A DNA stretch of 64,000 nt from Elusimicrobia bacterium GWA2_62_23 (GTDB taxonomy: Bacteria; Elusimicrobiota; Elusimicrobia; Elusimicrobiales; UBA9959), in contig MGTV01000037.1 in assembly GCA_001799635.1 (NCBI GenBank), forward strand, positions 62,001 to 126,000. The letters are read 5' to 3'. A model generated the notes under the pieces. It was not told the DNA's origin. It did no database searches and saw nothing but the letters and a program-made list of their open reading frames with translations. Below are positions 44,208 through 53,254 of this stretch, in pieces. A program made the position numbers and the translations under genes. The stretch's first letter is position 1. The number at the start of each line of letters is the position of its first letter.

Positions 44208-45440
44208 CTAATCGACTAAATCGGCTATGGCCACCCGGCTGGTATGCTCGGTGCGGCCCCAGAAATCCGTGCCGCGCAAAACGCCGGCCACGAAGACCGG
44301 CAGCCGCAGCACCCCGAGCGCCGGCTGCAGGAAATACGCCAGCAGCAGCGAAAGGGGGGCGCGCTCCAGCAACAGAGCTACCGCCGGGTAAAGCAGCAGC
44401 GGCAGCAGGGCCAGCAGTTTCATGGCGTGTTCGGCCCCGGGGAGGCTCGCGTACAGCCAGAGTATGATATTGAAAGAGTCCCGGGTGGCCCACACCAGAG
44501 CGGCTCCGGCGAGCACCGCGGCGAAGCGGTAGGTCTGCGCGCAGTAGATGCCGCCTTCCAGGGCCTTCAGGTCCGCCCTGCGCAGCGCCCTGGCGAACAG
44601 GCCCGGGAGGTGCCGGCGGGCGGTGTCCAGCGAGCCGCGGGTCCAGCGGATGGTGCGGCAGAGGTACTGGTTCAGCGTTTCCGGCTCCTCGTCGTAAACC
44701 ACCGCGTCCTCGGCCCAGGCTATGCGCACGCCGTGGCGGATCAGGCGCATCTGCATCTCCAGGTCTTCGGTCAGGCAGGTCTCGTCCCAGGGGAATTTGG
44801 CGGCCACCGCGGCCGAGAAGCACATGCCCTTGCCGTGCAGCGTGGCGGAAAGCCCCAGCGCCTGGCGGGGCAGCTGGGCGAAGCGGTTGGAAACGATGTG
44901 GCCTGAGGCAAGTATGCGGGCCAGCCACACCCCGGAGTTCTTGGCTAGCTGCCGCCCCTGCGCGGCCTCGGCCCCGGCCTCCAGGTGGTCGTTCATGACG
45001 GAGAGAAAACCGGGATGGGCCAGGGAATCGGCGTCGAAATAACACAACGCGTCGTAGCCCCCGGGCAGGATCAGGGCGGTAGCCCATTTCAGCGCGCGGC
45101 CTTTGCCGGCTTTAACTCCGGGGCCGGCGTGGTCCAGCACCTTGGCGCCGGCGGCCGCCGCGGCGGCGGCCGTACCGTCCGTGCAGTGGTCGGTTATCAC
45201 GAAAATGTCGAAAAGCCCGGCCGGGTAATCCAGGCGCCGCAGGCTCTCTACCGCCAGACCTATGACGCCCTCCTCGTTATGGGCGGGGACCAGCAGGGCG
45301 AAGCGCCGCTGCCGGGCCGCGCGGGCGGGCCTGGGAGCGGGGGCGAAACCCCGCAAACTTAGCAGCAAATAGAACAAGCCCGACAGGAAAACGAAAGCCT
45401 GTATCAGGTTGGAAAGCACCGCCGCCATGGTTTGCCCCAT
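44208..45440 (-). CDS. Membrane glycosyltransferase family 2 (processive type)
   Basis: 410 aa with start 45440 (MGQTMAAVLSNL), which gives an N-terminal membrane helix; the longer frame from 45545 lies upstream of the likely transcript start. Motifs: VPAHNEEG, YFDADS (DxD nucleotide-sugar site), TEDLEMQMRL (catalytic acid) and IRWTRG, as in NodC/BcsA-type enzymes. Three or four C-terminal membrane segments follow. It polymerises or transfers sugar from an NDP donor at the inner membrane, but the product is not predictable. A perfect TATAAT lies about 45 bp upstream. Confidence 0.85.
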   Translation of the reverse strand: MGQTMAAVLSNLIQAFVFLSGLFYLLLSLRGFAPAPRPARAARQRRFALLVPAHNEEGVIGLAVESLRRLDYPAGLFDIFVITDHCTDGTAAAAAAAGAKVLDHAGPGVKAGKGRALKWATALILPGGYDALCYFDADSLAHPGFLSVMNDHLEAGAEAAQGRQLAKNSGVWLARILASGHIVSNRFAQLPRQALGLSATLHGKGMCFSAAVAAKFPWDETCLTEDLEMQMRLIRHGVRIAWAEDAVVYDEEPETLNQYLCRTIRWTRGSLDTARRHLPGLFARALRRADLKALEGGIYCAQTYRFAAVLAGAALVWATRDSFNIILWLYASLPGAEHAMKLLALLPLLLYPAVALLLERAPLSLLLAYFLQPALGVLRLPVFVAGVLRGTDFWGRTEHTSRVAIADLVD

Positions 45441-45486
45441 AAGATACCAGCCGGGCGCCCGAGGGCTCCGGCTATGGATATCGATA

Positions 45487-45514
45487 ATTATAACACAATT
45501 CCCTTGAAAGGCAA
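45487..45514 (-). promoter_or_regulatory. Promoter of the glycosyltransferase gene
   Basis: Minus strand: TTGCCT (45509-45514), 16-bp spacer, TATAAT (45487-45492). Leader of about 40 nt without an evident ribosome-binding site. Confidence 0.55.
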
Positions 45515-45544
45515 GAGCCGGCCCGGGCCGCGGCGTATTACGCA

Positions 45545-45573
45545 TTGACTTAGGCCTTATTCGGTGTTATATT
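45545..45573 (+). promoter_or_regulatory. Near-consensus promoter six bases before an ATG
   Basis: TTGACT (45545-45550), 17-bp spacer, TATATT (45568-45573), then ATGGGT and ATG at 45580. The predicted transcription start falls on that ATG, giving a leaderless mRNA. Confidence 0.7.
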
Positions 45574-45579
45574 ATGGGT

Positions 45580-46473
45580 ATGCAAGGGGAAGAAAGAAGA
45601 TCCGGCTGGCGCATCTGGCTTTACCTTACGCCGGTCTATATCCTGGTGGCCGTGCCGCTGGTCAAGTGGACCATGAAGCTTAACTCCGGGGACATGAACC
45701 TTTCCAAGGACGAATACGGCGCCTTCAATTCCCCCGACGGCGAGATAAAGCGGGAGAAAAAGAAGGAGTACGACCCCGGACTCAGCGATATCGGCTACAC
45801 CATCCGCTACCGCTCCGGCAAGGAAGGCGAAGAAGAAGGCGCTGTTACGCAGGCCGGTGAAGGCGCGAAGTCCGGCGCCGGTCAGGCCGGCACGGACAAG
45901 GCGGCCGGGCAGAAGCAGCAACCTAAGCCGGAGGCCGGCCAGTACCGCCAGCAGTCGGCCAACCAGGCCGCCCTGCAGGCCCAGGGCACTCCCGACAGGT
46001 CCTACATGAAGTTCGGCGCCCAAAAAGGCTACCTCACCGCCGCGGTGGGCAAGGCCATGAATAACCCCAAGGCCGTGGCCGCCCTGATGAACAATTCCTG
46101 GGTGGTAAAGGGCTTTTTGGCCAGGGACACCACCAAGAACGCGCTCGGCAGCGCGCAGGGCCTGCAGAACTATCTCGCCAATCCCAAGAACGTCAGCAAT
46201 TTCCTCGGCAACCCGGTGGTACAGGCGGCCATGCAGAACCCCGCCGTGGTCAACGCCTTCGCCTCCAGCGCCATGGCCACCGCAATGATCAACTCACCCG
46301 CGGTACAGAGCATGCTCCAGAACCCGCAGGCCGTCTCCCAAATGATGACGAACAATCCTGAAGTTATGCAAGCCCTGATGAACCCCAATGTTATGGGCGC
46401 CCTGATGAACAACCCGCAGACCGCGGGCCTGGCGGCCTCGCTCGGCGGCGGCATGGGCGGCGTAAAAAGGTAA
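45580..46473 (+). CDS. Membrane-anchored protein with STI1-like NP/Met repeats
   Basis: 297 aa with one N-terminal membrane helix (about 9-29, IWLYLTPVYILVAVPLV), a charged Gly/Gln-rich linker (about 45-135) and a C-terminal helical half. That half repeats short units such as NNPKAVAALMNN, NPVVQAAMQNP, NPQAVSQMMTNNPEV and NPNVMGALMNNP. The spacing of NP and methionines resembles STI1 repeats of HOP and ubiquilin chaperone cofactors; this is a pattern match only. The start at 45580 fits the promoter; 45574 is also in frame. No ribosome-binding site. Topology suggests the repeats face the periplasm. Function unknown. Confidence 0.65.
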   Translation: MQGEERRSGWRIWLYLTPVYILVAVPLVKWTMKLNSGDMNLSKDEYGAFNSPDGEIKREKKKEYDPGLSDIGYTIRYRSGKEGEEEGAVTQAGEGAKSGAGQAGTDKAAGQKQQPKPEAGQYRQQSANQAALQAQGTPDRSYMKFGAQKGYLTAAVGKAMNNPKAVAALMNNSWVVKGFLARDTTKNALGSAQGLQNYLANPKNVSNFLGNPVVQAAMQNPAVVNAFASSAMATAMINSPAVQSMLQNPQAVSQMMTNNPEVMQALMNPNVMGALMNNPQTAGLAASLGGGMGGVKR

Positions 46474-46497
46474 CTGCCACCTCCCGCGCTTTTCCCG

Positions 46498-46527
46498 TTG
46501 ACATAAATCAACCAAAAGTCCTATATT
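46498..46527 (+). promoter_or_regulatory. Promoter of the first subtilase gene
   Basis: TTGACA (46498-46503), 18-bp spacer, TATATT (46522-46527). A 6-bp stem TAGGCC/GGCCTA with a 4-nt loop (46533-46548) lies in the leader just before a short T-run and the AGGAGG site. Confidence 0.65.
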
Positions 46528-46569
46528 GCCTTTAGGCCCAAAGGCCTACCCGTGTTTTTAGGAGGTTCC

Positions 46570-47778
<1,209 letters not shown>

Positions 47779-47794
47779 TCCCTGTCGGACCCGG

Positions 47795-47828
47795 AAAACC
47801 CCGCGGAAGAACTCCGCGGGGTTTTTTT
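47795..47828 (+). terminator. Intrinsic terminator after the first subtilase
   Basis: 13-bp stem AAAACCCCGCGGA/TCCGCGGGGTTTT with a 5-nt loop, followed by a T-run ending at 47828. Confidence 0.9.
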
Positions 47829-47831
47829 ATT

Positions 47832-47840
47832 TGGTAAAAT
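47832..47840 (+). promoter_or_regulatory. Extended -10 element before the second subtilase
   Basis: TGG-TAAAAT, nine bases before the ATG at 47850. The leader would be only about 2-3 nt, and no ribosome-binding site is present. Confidence 0.45.
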
Positions 47841-47849
47841 CATCTTTCA

Positions 47850-49118
47850 ATGAAAATAACCGCCGCCCTCTTCTGCCTGCTGGCCGCCGGCCCCGTTTTC
47901 GCCGCGCAGCAGATAATAACTTTCGGCCCCTCTTCCGACCCGGCCTCCCGCCGGCTGGCGGTGGAATCCCGCGACGGCGTGGTAATAAAAGACCTTGAAC
48001 TGATAGACGCGGTACTGGCCGAATTCCCGGCCAAGACGAAGCGCGCCGACCTCCTCAGGCTGCCCGGCGCGGCCGCCGTGGAGGACGACGAGGAATTATA
48101 CTGGCTGGGCGCCGAAGAAACCCCTGTCTCCCTGCAAACCGCGGCCGCCCTGGCCGCCGGCCTGCTGGAAGGCGCCCCGCCGCCGACCGCGCCCCCGGCC
48201 GTGCCGCCGGCCGTTTCCACCGCCCCCCTCGTGGCGCCCATCTACGTCAGCACGGTCAGCGTGGAGGGCAAGGCCGACCACATGTCCTGGGGTACCGCCA
48301 AGATGCGGGCCTACGACGTCTGGCCCGTCACCAAAGGCGCGGGCGCGCGCGTGGCGGTGCTGGACACCGGCGTGGACTGCGCGCACCCGGACCTGGCCCC
48401 CAACTGCGGCAAGGGACACAACGTCCTCAACCCGCGCCTGCCGCCCGACGACGACAAAGGCCACGGCACCCATGTCTCCGGCATCATCGCCGGGGCGCTC
48501 AACTGGAAAGGCGCGGTGGGCCTGGCCCCCGAGGCCACCATACTCCCCGTAAAAGTCCTTAACAGCAGCGGCAGCGGCAAGGTCTCCGAGATAATCGAAG
48601 GCATAACCTGGGCCGTAAAGAACAAGGCGGACATAATAAACATGAGCCTCGGCGCCCCCAAATTCTCCGAGGCGCAGGGTAAAGCGGTAAAGGCCGCGCG
48701 CGCGGCCGGCGTGCTGGTGATCTGCGCGGCCGGCAACGACAAGGGCGCGGTGAATTACCCGGCCGCTTACCCCGAGGCGCTGGCCGTCACCGCGCTGGCC
48801 TTTGACAACACCCTTGCTTCATTCTCGTGCAAAGGGCCGGAAACCGATTTCATCGCCCCCGGCGTCAGGATCTTCTCCGCCGCCCCCGGAGGGAGCTTCC
48901 TGGCGGCCAACGGCACCTCCCAGGCGGCGCCCCACGTATCGGGCCTGGCCGCGCTGGCCGTAGCGCTCGGCGTAAGGGGCCCCGACGCGCTGGAAAAGGC
49001 CCTGGCCAGGGCCTCGGTCAGCCTCGGGCTGCCGGCCTACTACGAAGGCTACGGCGTGCCGGTGGCCCCGCGGCTGCTCAAATACGTCCAGGCGGAACAG
49101 GCGGCGCAGCCGAAGTAA
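47850..49118 (+). CDS. Second secreted subtilisin-like serine protease (S8)
   Basis: 422 aa, paralogue of the preceding gene. Signal peptide (about 1-18), propeptide-like region, and a Pro/Ala-rich linker (about 103-125) not found in the first copy. Catalytic Asp in VLDTGVDCAHPDL, His in GHGTHVSGIIAG, Asn in CAAGND and Ser in GTSQAAPHVSGLAAL. The Met usually after GTS is Gln, a conservative departure that leaves the Ser. Extra cysteines (VDCAHPDLAPNCG, FSCKG) may form a disulphide. It is transcribed separately, after the terminator. Confidence 0.93.
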   Translation: MKITAALFCLLAAGPVFAAQQIITFGPSSDPASRRLAVESRDGVVIKDLELIDAVLAEFPAKTKRADLLRLPGAAAVEDDEELYWLGAEETPVSLQTAAALAAGLLEGAPPPTAPPAVPPAVSTAPLVAPIYVSTVSVEGKADHMSWGTAKMRAYDVWPVTKGAGARVAVLDTGVDCAHPDLAPNCGKGHNVLNPRLPPDDDKGHGTHVSGIIAGALNWKGAVGLAPEATILPVKVLNSSGSGKVSEIIEGITWAVKNKADIINMSLGAPKFSEAQGKAVKAARAAGVLVICAAGNDKGAVNYPAAYPEALAVTALAFDNTLASFSCKGPETDFIAPGVRIFSAAPGGSFLAANGTSQAAPHVSGLAALAVALGVRGPDALEKALARASVSLGLPAYYEGYGVPVAPRLLKYVQAEQAAQPK

Positions 49119-49141
49119 CCCCCTCCGCCCGACAATCGGGA

Positions 49142-49216
49142 TAGGGGACGCTGATTCCTAATTCCTAATTTTTAAGGAACCTCCGCCAATTAGAAATTAG
49201 GGATCAACGTCCCCTA
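49142..49216. repeat. Second copy of the palindromic repeat, imperfect arms
   Basis: Arms 49142-49170 and 49188-49216 are reverse complements with three mismatches in 29. The right arm ends in ACGTCCCCTA; the left begins TAGGGGACG. It shares the tandem ATTCCTA core with the copy at 11479. Located between convergent genes. Confidence 0.75.
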
Positions 49217-49221
49217 AAGAA

Positions 49222-49247
49222 AAAGGCCCGGGTCACCCCGGGCCTTT
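49222..49247. terminator. Terminator between convergent genes
   Basis: AAAGGCCCGGG (49222-49232) and CCCGGGCCTTT (49237-49247) form an 11-bp stem with a 4-nt loop. A-run and T-run flanks let it act in both directions. Confidence 0.75.
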
Positions 49248-49265
49248 CTCATTACCCCTCCGGCT

Positions 49266-49994
49266 TTACCAGCCGAAGCCCTCACCGGTCATCTGTTCCA
49301 GGCGCTGGTCCACTATCTTGGCCTTGTTGGCCTTGCGGGTCTCAATGTTCTTCTTGAGCTTGCCGATCTCGCGCTCCATGTGCCTCACGCGCAGCTCCTG
49401 CCCCCTGGTCTTCAGGTCGAAGAGCTCGCCCAGCTTGGCCTTCAGGCTTTCCTTGATGGCCTTCTTCTCGGAGTCCGTGGCGTTGCCGTATTTCACCGAG
49501 AGTTCCTTGGTCTCGAACTCGAGCGCCAGGGCGCGCACGGCGTCCTTTTCAATGCTCTCGTCCTTCTCCATCTTACCCACGGCGAACAGCTTGCCGGACA
49601 TCTGCAGTATCATCCTGTACTTGGCGGGAGCCGTCTCGCGCAGCCCGGCCACTTTCGCCGCGAAGGCGGGGTCGTGCTTCTTTATCACGGCCAGGGTTTC
49701 CTCTTCCGAGAGGAACCCGGGGCCGCCGGCGCCCTTGCCGCCGCGCGCCATCATCTTCTTCTTGATCATCATCTGCTGCATGCCGGGGTTCATGCCGGGG
49801 CCGCCGCCGAATTTGCCCTGGCCCGCGCCGAAGCCGGCGCCAGGACCTCCGGGCATCATGCCGGGGCCGCCGCCCTCGTCCATCATTTCGGCCCCGGGTC
49901 CGTCGTCCTCGGGGCCCTCCTGCGCCAGCACCGACACGGCGGGCACGGCGGTCAGCGCCAGCACGCCCATCCATAACACGAGTTTCTTGTTCAT
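49266..49994 (-). CDS. Periplasmic Met/Gly-rich protein (Spy/ZraP-like)
   Basis: 242 aa with signal peptide (about 1-25). A Met/Gly/Pro-rich low-complexity segment (about 26-85; PGMMPGGPG, NPGMQQMMIKKKMM) is followed by a long helical region (about 90-240) resembling Spy/CpxP/ZraP periplasmic sensor-chaperones. Methionine clusters could bind copper or other soft metals (inference). It is third in an operon after ECF sigma and anti-sigma genes, the arrangement seen in metal or envelope-stress modules such as CnrYXH. No ribosome-binding anomaly; terminator beyond the stop. Confidence 0.68.
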   Translation of the reverse strand: MNKKLVLWMGVLALTAVPAVSVLAQEGPEDDGPGAEMMDEGGGPGMMPGGPGAGFGAGQGKFGGGPGMNPGMQQMMIKKKMMARGGKGAGGPGFLSEEETLAVIKKHDPAFAAKVAGLRETAPAKYRMILQMSGKLFAVGKMEKDESIEKDAVRALALEFETKELSVKYGNATDSEKKAIKESLKAKLGELFDLKTRGQELRVRHMEREIGKLKKNIETRKANKAKIVDQRLEQMTGEGFGW

Positions 49995-50012
49995 ATAGCC
50001 TCCATTCTTCCT

Positions 50013-50483
50013 TTAAGCGTTCTCACTCACGGCCGCCGCGTCGTCTTCCAGTTCGCTGTAGCGGTAATCCCAGTCCCCGGCCGAAGCCGACAGGTCCGTC
50101 TGCTCCTGATACACCGAATATTCCACCGAATCCAGATTGGCGTCCAGGCCGCTGTTCCAGGCCAGCTCTTTGCCGGCGGGGCTGGTAAAGGCGAAGACGC
50201 CGCCCAGCACCGAGGCCAGGGCCCCGGACAGCAGCGCTTCCCGCCAGCCGAAAGAGAAGGCGCCGCGGCGGGCGTTCCTGGCGGCGCTCATGACCGCGGC
50301 CAGCACCGAGGGCCGGGGTTCAGCGCTGAAAGCGGCCAGGCGGCCGCCGGCCAGCCTGAGGGCCTCGAGCTCGCCCCGGCAGGCGGCGCACCCCGGCAGG
50401 TGGGCCTCTACCCCGGCCTTCAGGCCGGCGTCGGCTTCCCCGTAAAGGTAAAGTATTAGTTTCTCACCGTATTCGCAGCTCAT
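50013..50483 (-). CDS. Zinc-finger anti-sigma factor (ZAS/zf-HC2)
   Basis: 156 aa. The N-terminal ZAS motif HLPGCAACRGEL (His-x3-Cys-x2-Cys) with an upstream Cys3 is the zinc site that sequesters an ECF sigma factor. One membrane helix lies near residues 85-105 (EALLSGALASVLGGVFAF), followed by an acidic periplasmic tail of about 50 residues. AGGAG precedes the ATG. It lies 38 bp after the sigma gene and 18 bp before the Met-rich protein, which may be its periplasmic input. Confidence 0.88.
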   Translation of the reverse strand: MSCEYGEKLILYLYGEADAGLKAGVEAHLPGCAACRGELEALRLAGGRLAAFSAEPRPSVLAAVMSAARNARRGAFSFGWREALLSGALASVLGGVFAFTSPAGKELAWNSGLDANLDSVEYSVYQEQTDLSASAGDWDYRYSELEDDAAAVSENA

Positions 50484-50521
50484 AACCGTCTCCTATCCAT
50501 ATAACGCCCGGTCGCCCGGTT

Positions 50522-51088
50522 TTATTGCATTTCTTTTTCGAGTTTTTCGCGCAGCCTGGCGGCCGCCCGGCTCATGCGGGCCAGCACCGTGCCGATGGGC
50601 ACCTTCAGCGCTTCCGCTATTTCCTTGAACGAGAGTTCCGAGTAATGCCGCAGGTAGAAGACCTCGCGCTGGTCTTCCGACAGGGAGGCCAGGGCCGCGT
50701 CTATGCGCCGCCCCAGGTCCTTGCCGTAAAAGGCCTGCTCCGGCCCCGGCTCGGCCGAAGCCAGGAAGTCGGCGGGGCCTGCCTGGCCGTCCGGGCCTTC
50801 CAGCGCCACCTCGCCCCTGGCCGCCCGCCGGCGGAACTGGTCCATGGCCGCGTTACGCGCCACGGTGAACAGCCAGGCCTTGAATTTTTCCTTCTCCCCG
50901 TAAGCGCCCGGATTCTTTACCAGCTTCAGGAACACTTCCTGAAAAACGTCCTCGGCCGCGTCCTGCCGGCCGGTCAGGCGCAGCAGGTAGCCGTAGAGGG
51001 CCGCCTTGTGCCGCTCCATCAGCAGGCCGAGGGCCTCCGGGTCGCCGGCCTTGAAGGCCGCCGCGAGTTCGGCGTCGGTCAGTTCCAT
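50522..51088 (-). CDS. ECF RNA polymerase sigma factor
   Basis: 188 aa with sigma2 (about 20-95; YGYLLRLTGRQDAAEDVFQE, FKAWLFTVARN) and sigma4 (about 120-185; LSEDQREVFYLRHYSELSFKEIAEAL), the SigW/RpoE type. It directs transcription under signals relayed by the downstream anti-sigma. It is divergent from the SpoIID-like gene, with 57 bp between starts. No classical GAACTT ECF promoter can be assigned with confidence. Confidence 0.93.
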   Translation of the reverse strand: MELTDAELAAAFKAGDPEALGLLMERHKAALYGYLLRLTGRQDAAEDVFQEVFLKLVKNPGAYGEKEKFKAWLFTVARNAAMDQFRRRAARGEVALEGPDGQAGPADFLASAEPGPEQAFYGKDLGRRIDAALASLSEDQREVFYLRHYSELSFKEIAEALKVPIGTVLARMSRAAARLREKLEKEMQ

Positions 51089-51145
51089 CCGCCGCCCCGC
51101 GCCGCTTTTGTGCCGCTGAAGGATAATTTCATAGGATATTCTATC

Positions 51146-53212
51146 TTGCGCCGTCTTAATATTATTCTTTTATTCCTCGTCTTTCAATCCCGGCCCTGCC
51201 TGGCCGGCGAGGCGCACGAATTTTACCTCAGGGGCGACCTGTCCAAAGCCGCCTCGGCCTATTTCCAGGACGCCGCCGGAGACCCCGCCTCCGCGCGCCC
51301 ACTGCTCAATGCCGCCATGTGCCTCAAGCAGGCGGGCCGCTACTACGACGCCGCCCTGGCCATGACGCGGGCCCTGGAACGCGAACCGCATAACCCGGAC
51401 ATCTACTCGGAACTGGGCTGGCTGCGCTTCCACCTGGCCGACTATACCGGCGCCAGCTCCGCTTTCGAGACCGCCATCCGCATCCAGGAGCTGCACCCGA
51501 GGGCGGAACTGGGCCTGGCCAGCGTTTACGCCAACCTGGAGCAGAAGGACCGGGCCCTGGCCCACCTCGACAAATTCCGCCAGCTGCGCCCGGATTTCGC
51601 CGGCGTGGACTATATCCTGGCCTGGAACTACATGAACTTCAAGATGTACGGCGAAGCCGAGGAGGCGCTGATAGAGGCCCTGCGCAAAGACCCGTCGTTC
51701 ACCGAGGCCCGCCTGCCGCTGGCCGGCATCTACGCCAGGCAAGGCAAGTTCAACGAGGCCTGGAACCAGTACTACCGCGTGCTGGACTACGCGCCAGGCC
51801 ACCCGGTAGCCTCCAAGATGATGAAGGTGCTGGAAGGCAAGCTCACCAAGCAGCCCGAAGAGATCCGCCCCCCTTTCCGCATCACCAGGCCCCTGGTGAT
51901 GGAGCCCCTGGAGGCCACGGAGAGCCTCTCCTCCTCGGTGAAGATCCGCGTGGGCATAGGGGCCACCGCCACCGGCAAGCAGGGGCGCAACAACCTGCTG
52001 CGGCTGAAGTCCTTCGAGGGCCTGACCGTGACCGGCAAACGCAGCGGCAAAATTTTCGCCCGCATCCCGCCCGACGTATCCTGGACCTTCCTCCACGAAA
52101 GCGGCCGCGTGGTGCTCAAGGACCCCGCCGGCAAGGTTTACGGGCGCTTCACCGGCGCGCTGCTGGTGAAACCGGCCGCGCCCGGCGGCACGGTCATCTT
52201 CGACGCCGACCGCAGGACCAATAACCCCTGGTTCCGCGGGGCGGACCGGCAGTACCGCGGTTACATAGAACTCTGGCCCGTGCCGGGCCGCGGCATAGGC
52301 ACGGTGAACGTGCTGGAGACCGAGCTGTACCTGCTCGGCGTGGTGCCGAGCGAAGTGGCCCCGCAGTGGCCCTACGAGTCGCTCAAGGCGCAGGCGGTGC
52401 TCGCCCGCACCCAGGTGCTCATCCGCCGCGCGCGCGGCGGCCAGCACCGCAAAGAAGGCTACCACCTCTGCGACGGCCAGCATTGCCAGGCCTATAAAGG
52501 CAAGTCCATAGAAGCCAACACCACCACGCGCGCGGTAGTGGAAACTGAAGGCGAGATCCTCACCTACCACGGCCGCCCCGCCTACACTTTCTACCATTCC
52601 AATTGCGGCGGCTGGATCCAGGCGTCGAAGGAAGTCAACGGCTGGGGCCATTCCCCCTACCTGGTGAGCAAGGCCGACGGCCACCCGGACCACCCCGAAG
52701 CGCCGCTGGACCCCTGGAGCTGGAACCTGTGGATCACCGGCAACCCGGGGGCCAACTGCAATTACCCGGGGCGCGTGCGCGCTTCGGAATACCGCTGGAT
52801 GAAGATCATCCGCCAGAAGGACATGACCTTCCGCGTCAACAAGGACTACGCCGTGGGCGAGGTGCTCAACATCATACCCCTGAAGCGCGCCCCTTCGGGC
52901 AACGTCAATTCGCTGCGCGTGGTGGGCTCGAAGAAGACCGTGGACGTGACGCGCGAGCACCTCATCCGCAACCTGCTGGGGTTCAGTTCGCTCAAAAGCA
53001 CGCTCTTCAAGATAGAGATAAACCGCCACAAGGACGGCAAGGTGCGCAACTACTGGATCTACGGCGGCGGCTGGGGTCACGCCATAGGTATGTGCCAGAG
53101 CGGCGCGGCGGGCCTCGCCGGCAAACACGGAAAGTCCTACCGGGAGATAATCGAGTTCTACTTCCCAGGCACCAGCCTGCGCCGCATCAAATACGTAAAA
53201 AAGAACAAATAA
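51146..53212 (+). CDS. TPR and SpoIID/LytB-domain secreted protein
   Basis: 688 aa with a TTG start at 51146, chosen because it gives the signal peptide MRRLNIILLFLVF ending near CLAG. N-terminal TPR repeats (about 25-230; ARPLLNAAMCLKQAGRYYDAALAM and following). The C-terminal SpoIID/LytB domain (about 390-670) shows LLGVVPSEVAPQWPYESLKAQAV, HSNCGGWI and the end GGGWGHAIGMCQSGAAGLA. This family acts on peptidoglycan (lytic transglycosylase in sporulation; amidase enhancer). In a non-sporulating organism a wall-remodelling role is likely. It is followed by a bidirectional terminator. Confidence 0.85.
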   Translation: MRRLNIILLFLVFQSRPCLAGEAHEFYLRGDLSKAASAYFQDAAGDPASARPLLNAAMCLKQAGRYYDAALAMTRALEREPHNPDIYSELGWLRFHLADYTGASSAFETAIRIQELHPRAELGLASVYANLEQKDRALAHLDKFRQLRPDFAGVDYILAWNYMNFKMYGEAEEALIEALRKDPSFTEARLPLAGIYARQGKFNEAWNQYYRVLDYAPGHPVASKMMKVLEGKLTKQPEEIRPPFRITRPLVMEPLEATESLSSSVKIRVGIGATATGKQGRNNLLRLKSFEGLTVTGKRSGKIFARIPPDVSWTFLHESGRVVLKDPAGKVYGRFTGALLVKPAAPGGTVIFDADRRTNNPWFRGADRQYRGYIELWPVPGRGIGTVNVLETELYLLGVVPSEVAPQWPYESLKAQAVLARTQVLIRRARGGQHRKEGYHLCDGQHCQAYKGKSIEANTTTRAVVETEGEILTYHGRPAYTFYHSNCGGWIQASKEVNGWGHSPYLVSKADGHPDHPEAPLDPWSWNLWITGNPGANCNYPGRVRASEYRWMKIIRQKDMTFRVNKDYAVGEVLNIIPLKRAPSGNVNSLRVVGSKKTVDVTREHLIRNLLGFSSLKSTLFKIEINRHKDGKVRNYWIYGGGWGHAIGMCQSGAAGLAGKHGKSYREIIEFYFPGTSLRRIKYVKKNK

Positions 53213-53240
53213 AAAACCCCGCGGAGTCCGCGGGGTTTTT
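53212..53240. terminator. Bidirectional terminator between SpoIID-like gene and korB
   Basis: AAAAACCCCGCGGA (53212-53225) and TCCGCGGGGTTTTT (53227-53240) are fully complementary. A-run and T-run flanks allow termination on both strands for the convergent genes. Confidence 0.85.
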
Positions 53241-53254
53241 CTTCTGACCCCCTC

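Noticed and set aside
45441-45545. Longer N-terminus for the glycosyltransferase
   Set aside because: The extension is upstream of the likely transcription start and has no membrane or domain features.
51170-53128. Long minus-strand frame (652 codons) over the SpoIID-like gene
   Set aside because: The plus-strand frame has a signal peptide, TPR repeats and SpoIID motifs. The antisense product is Val/His/Gly-rich shadow sequence.
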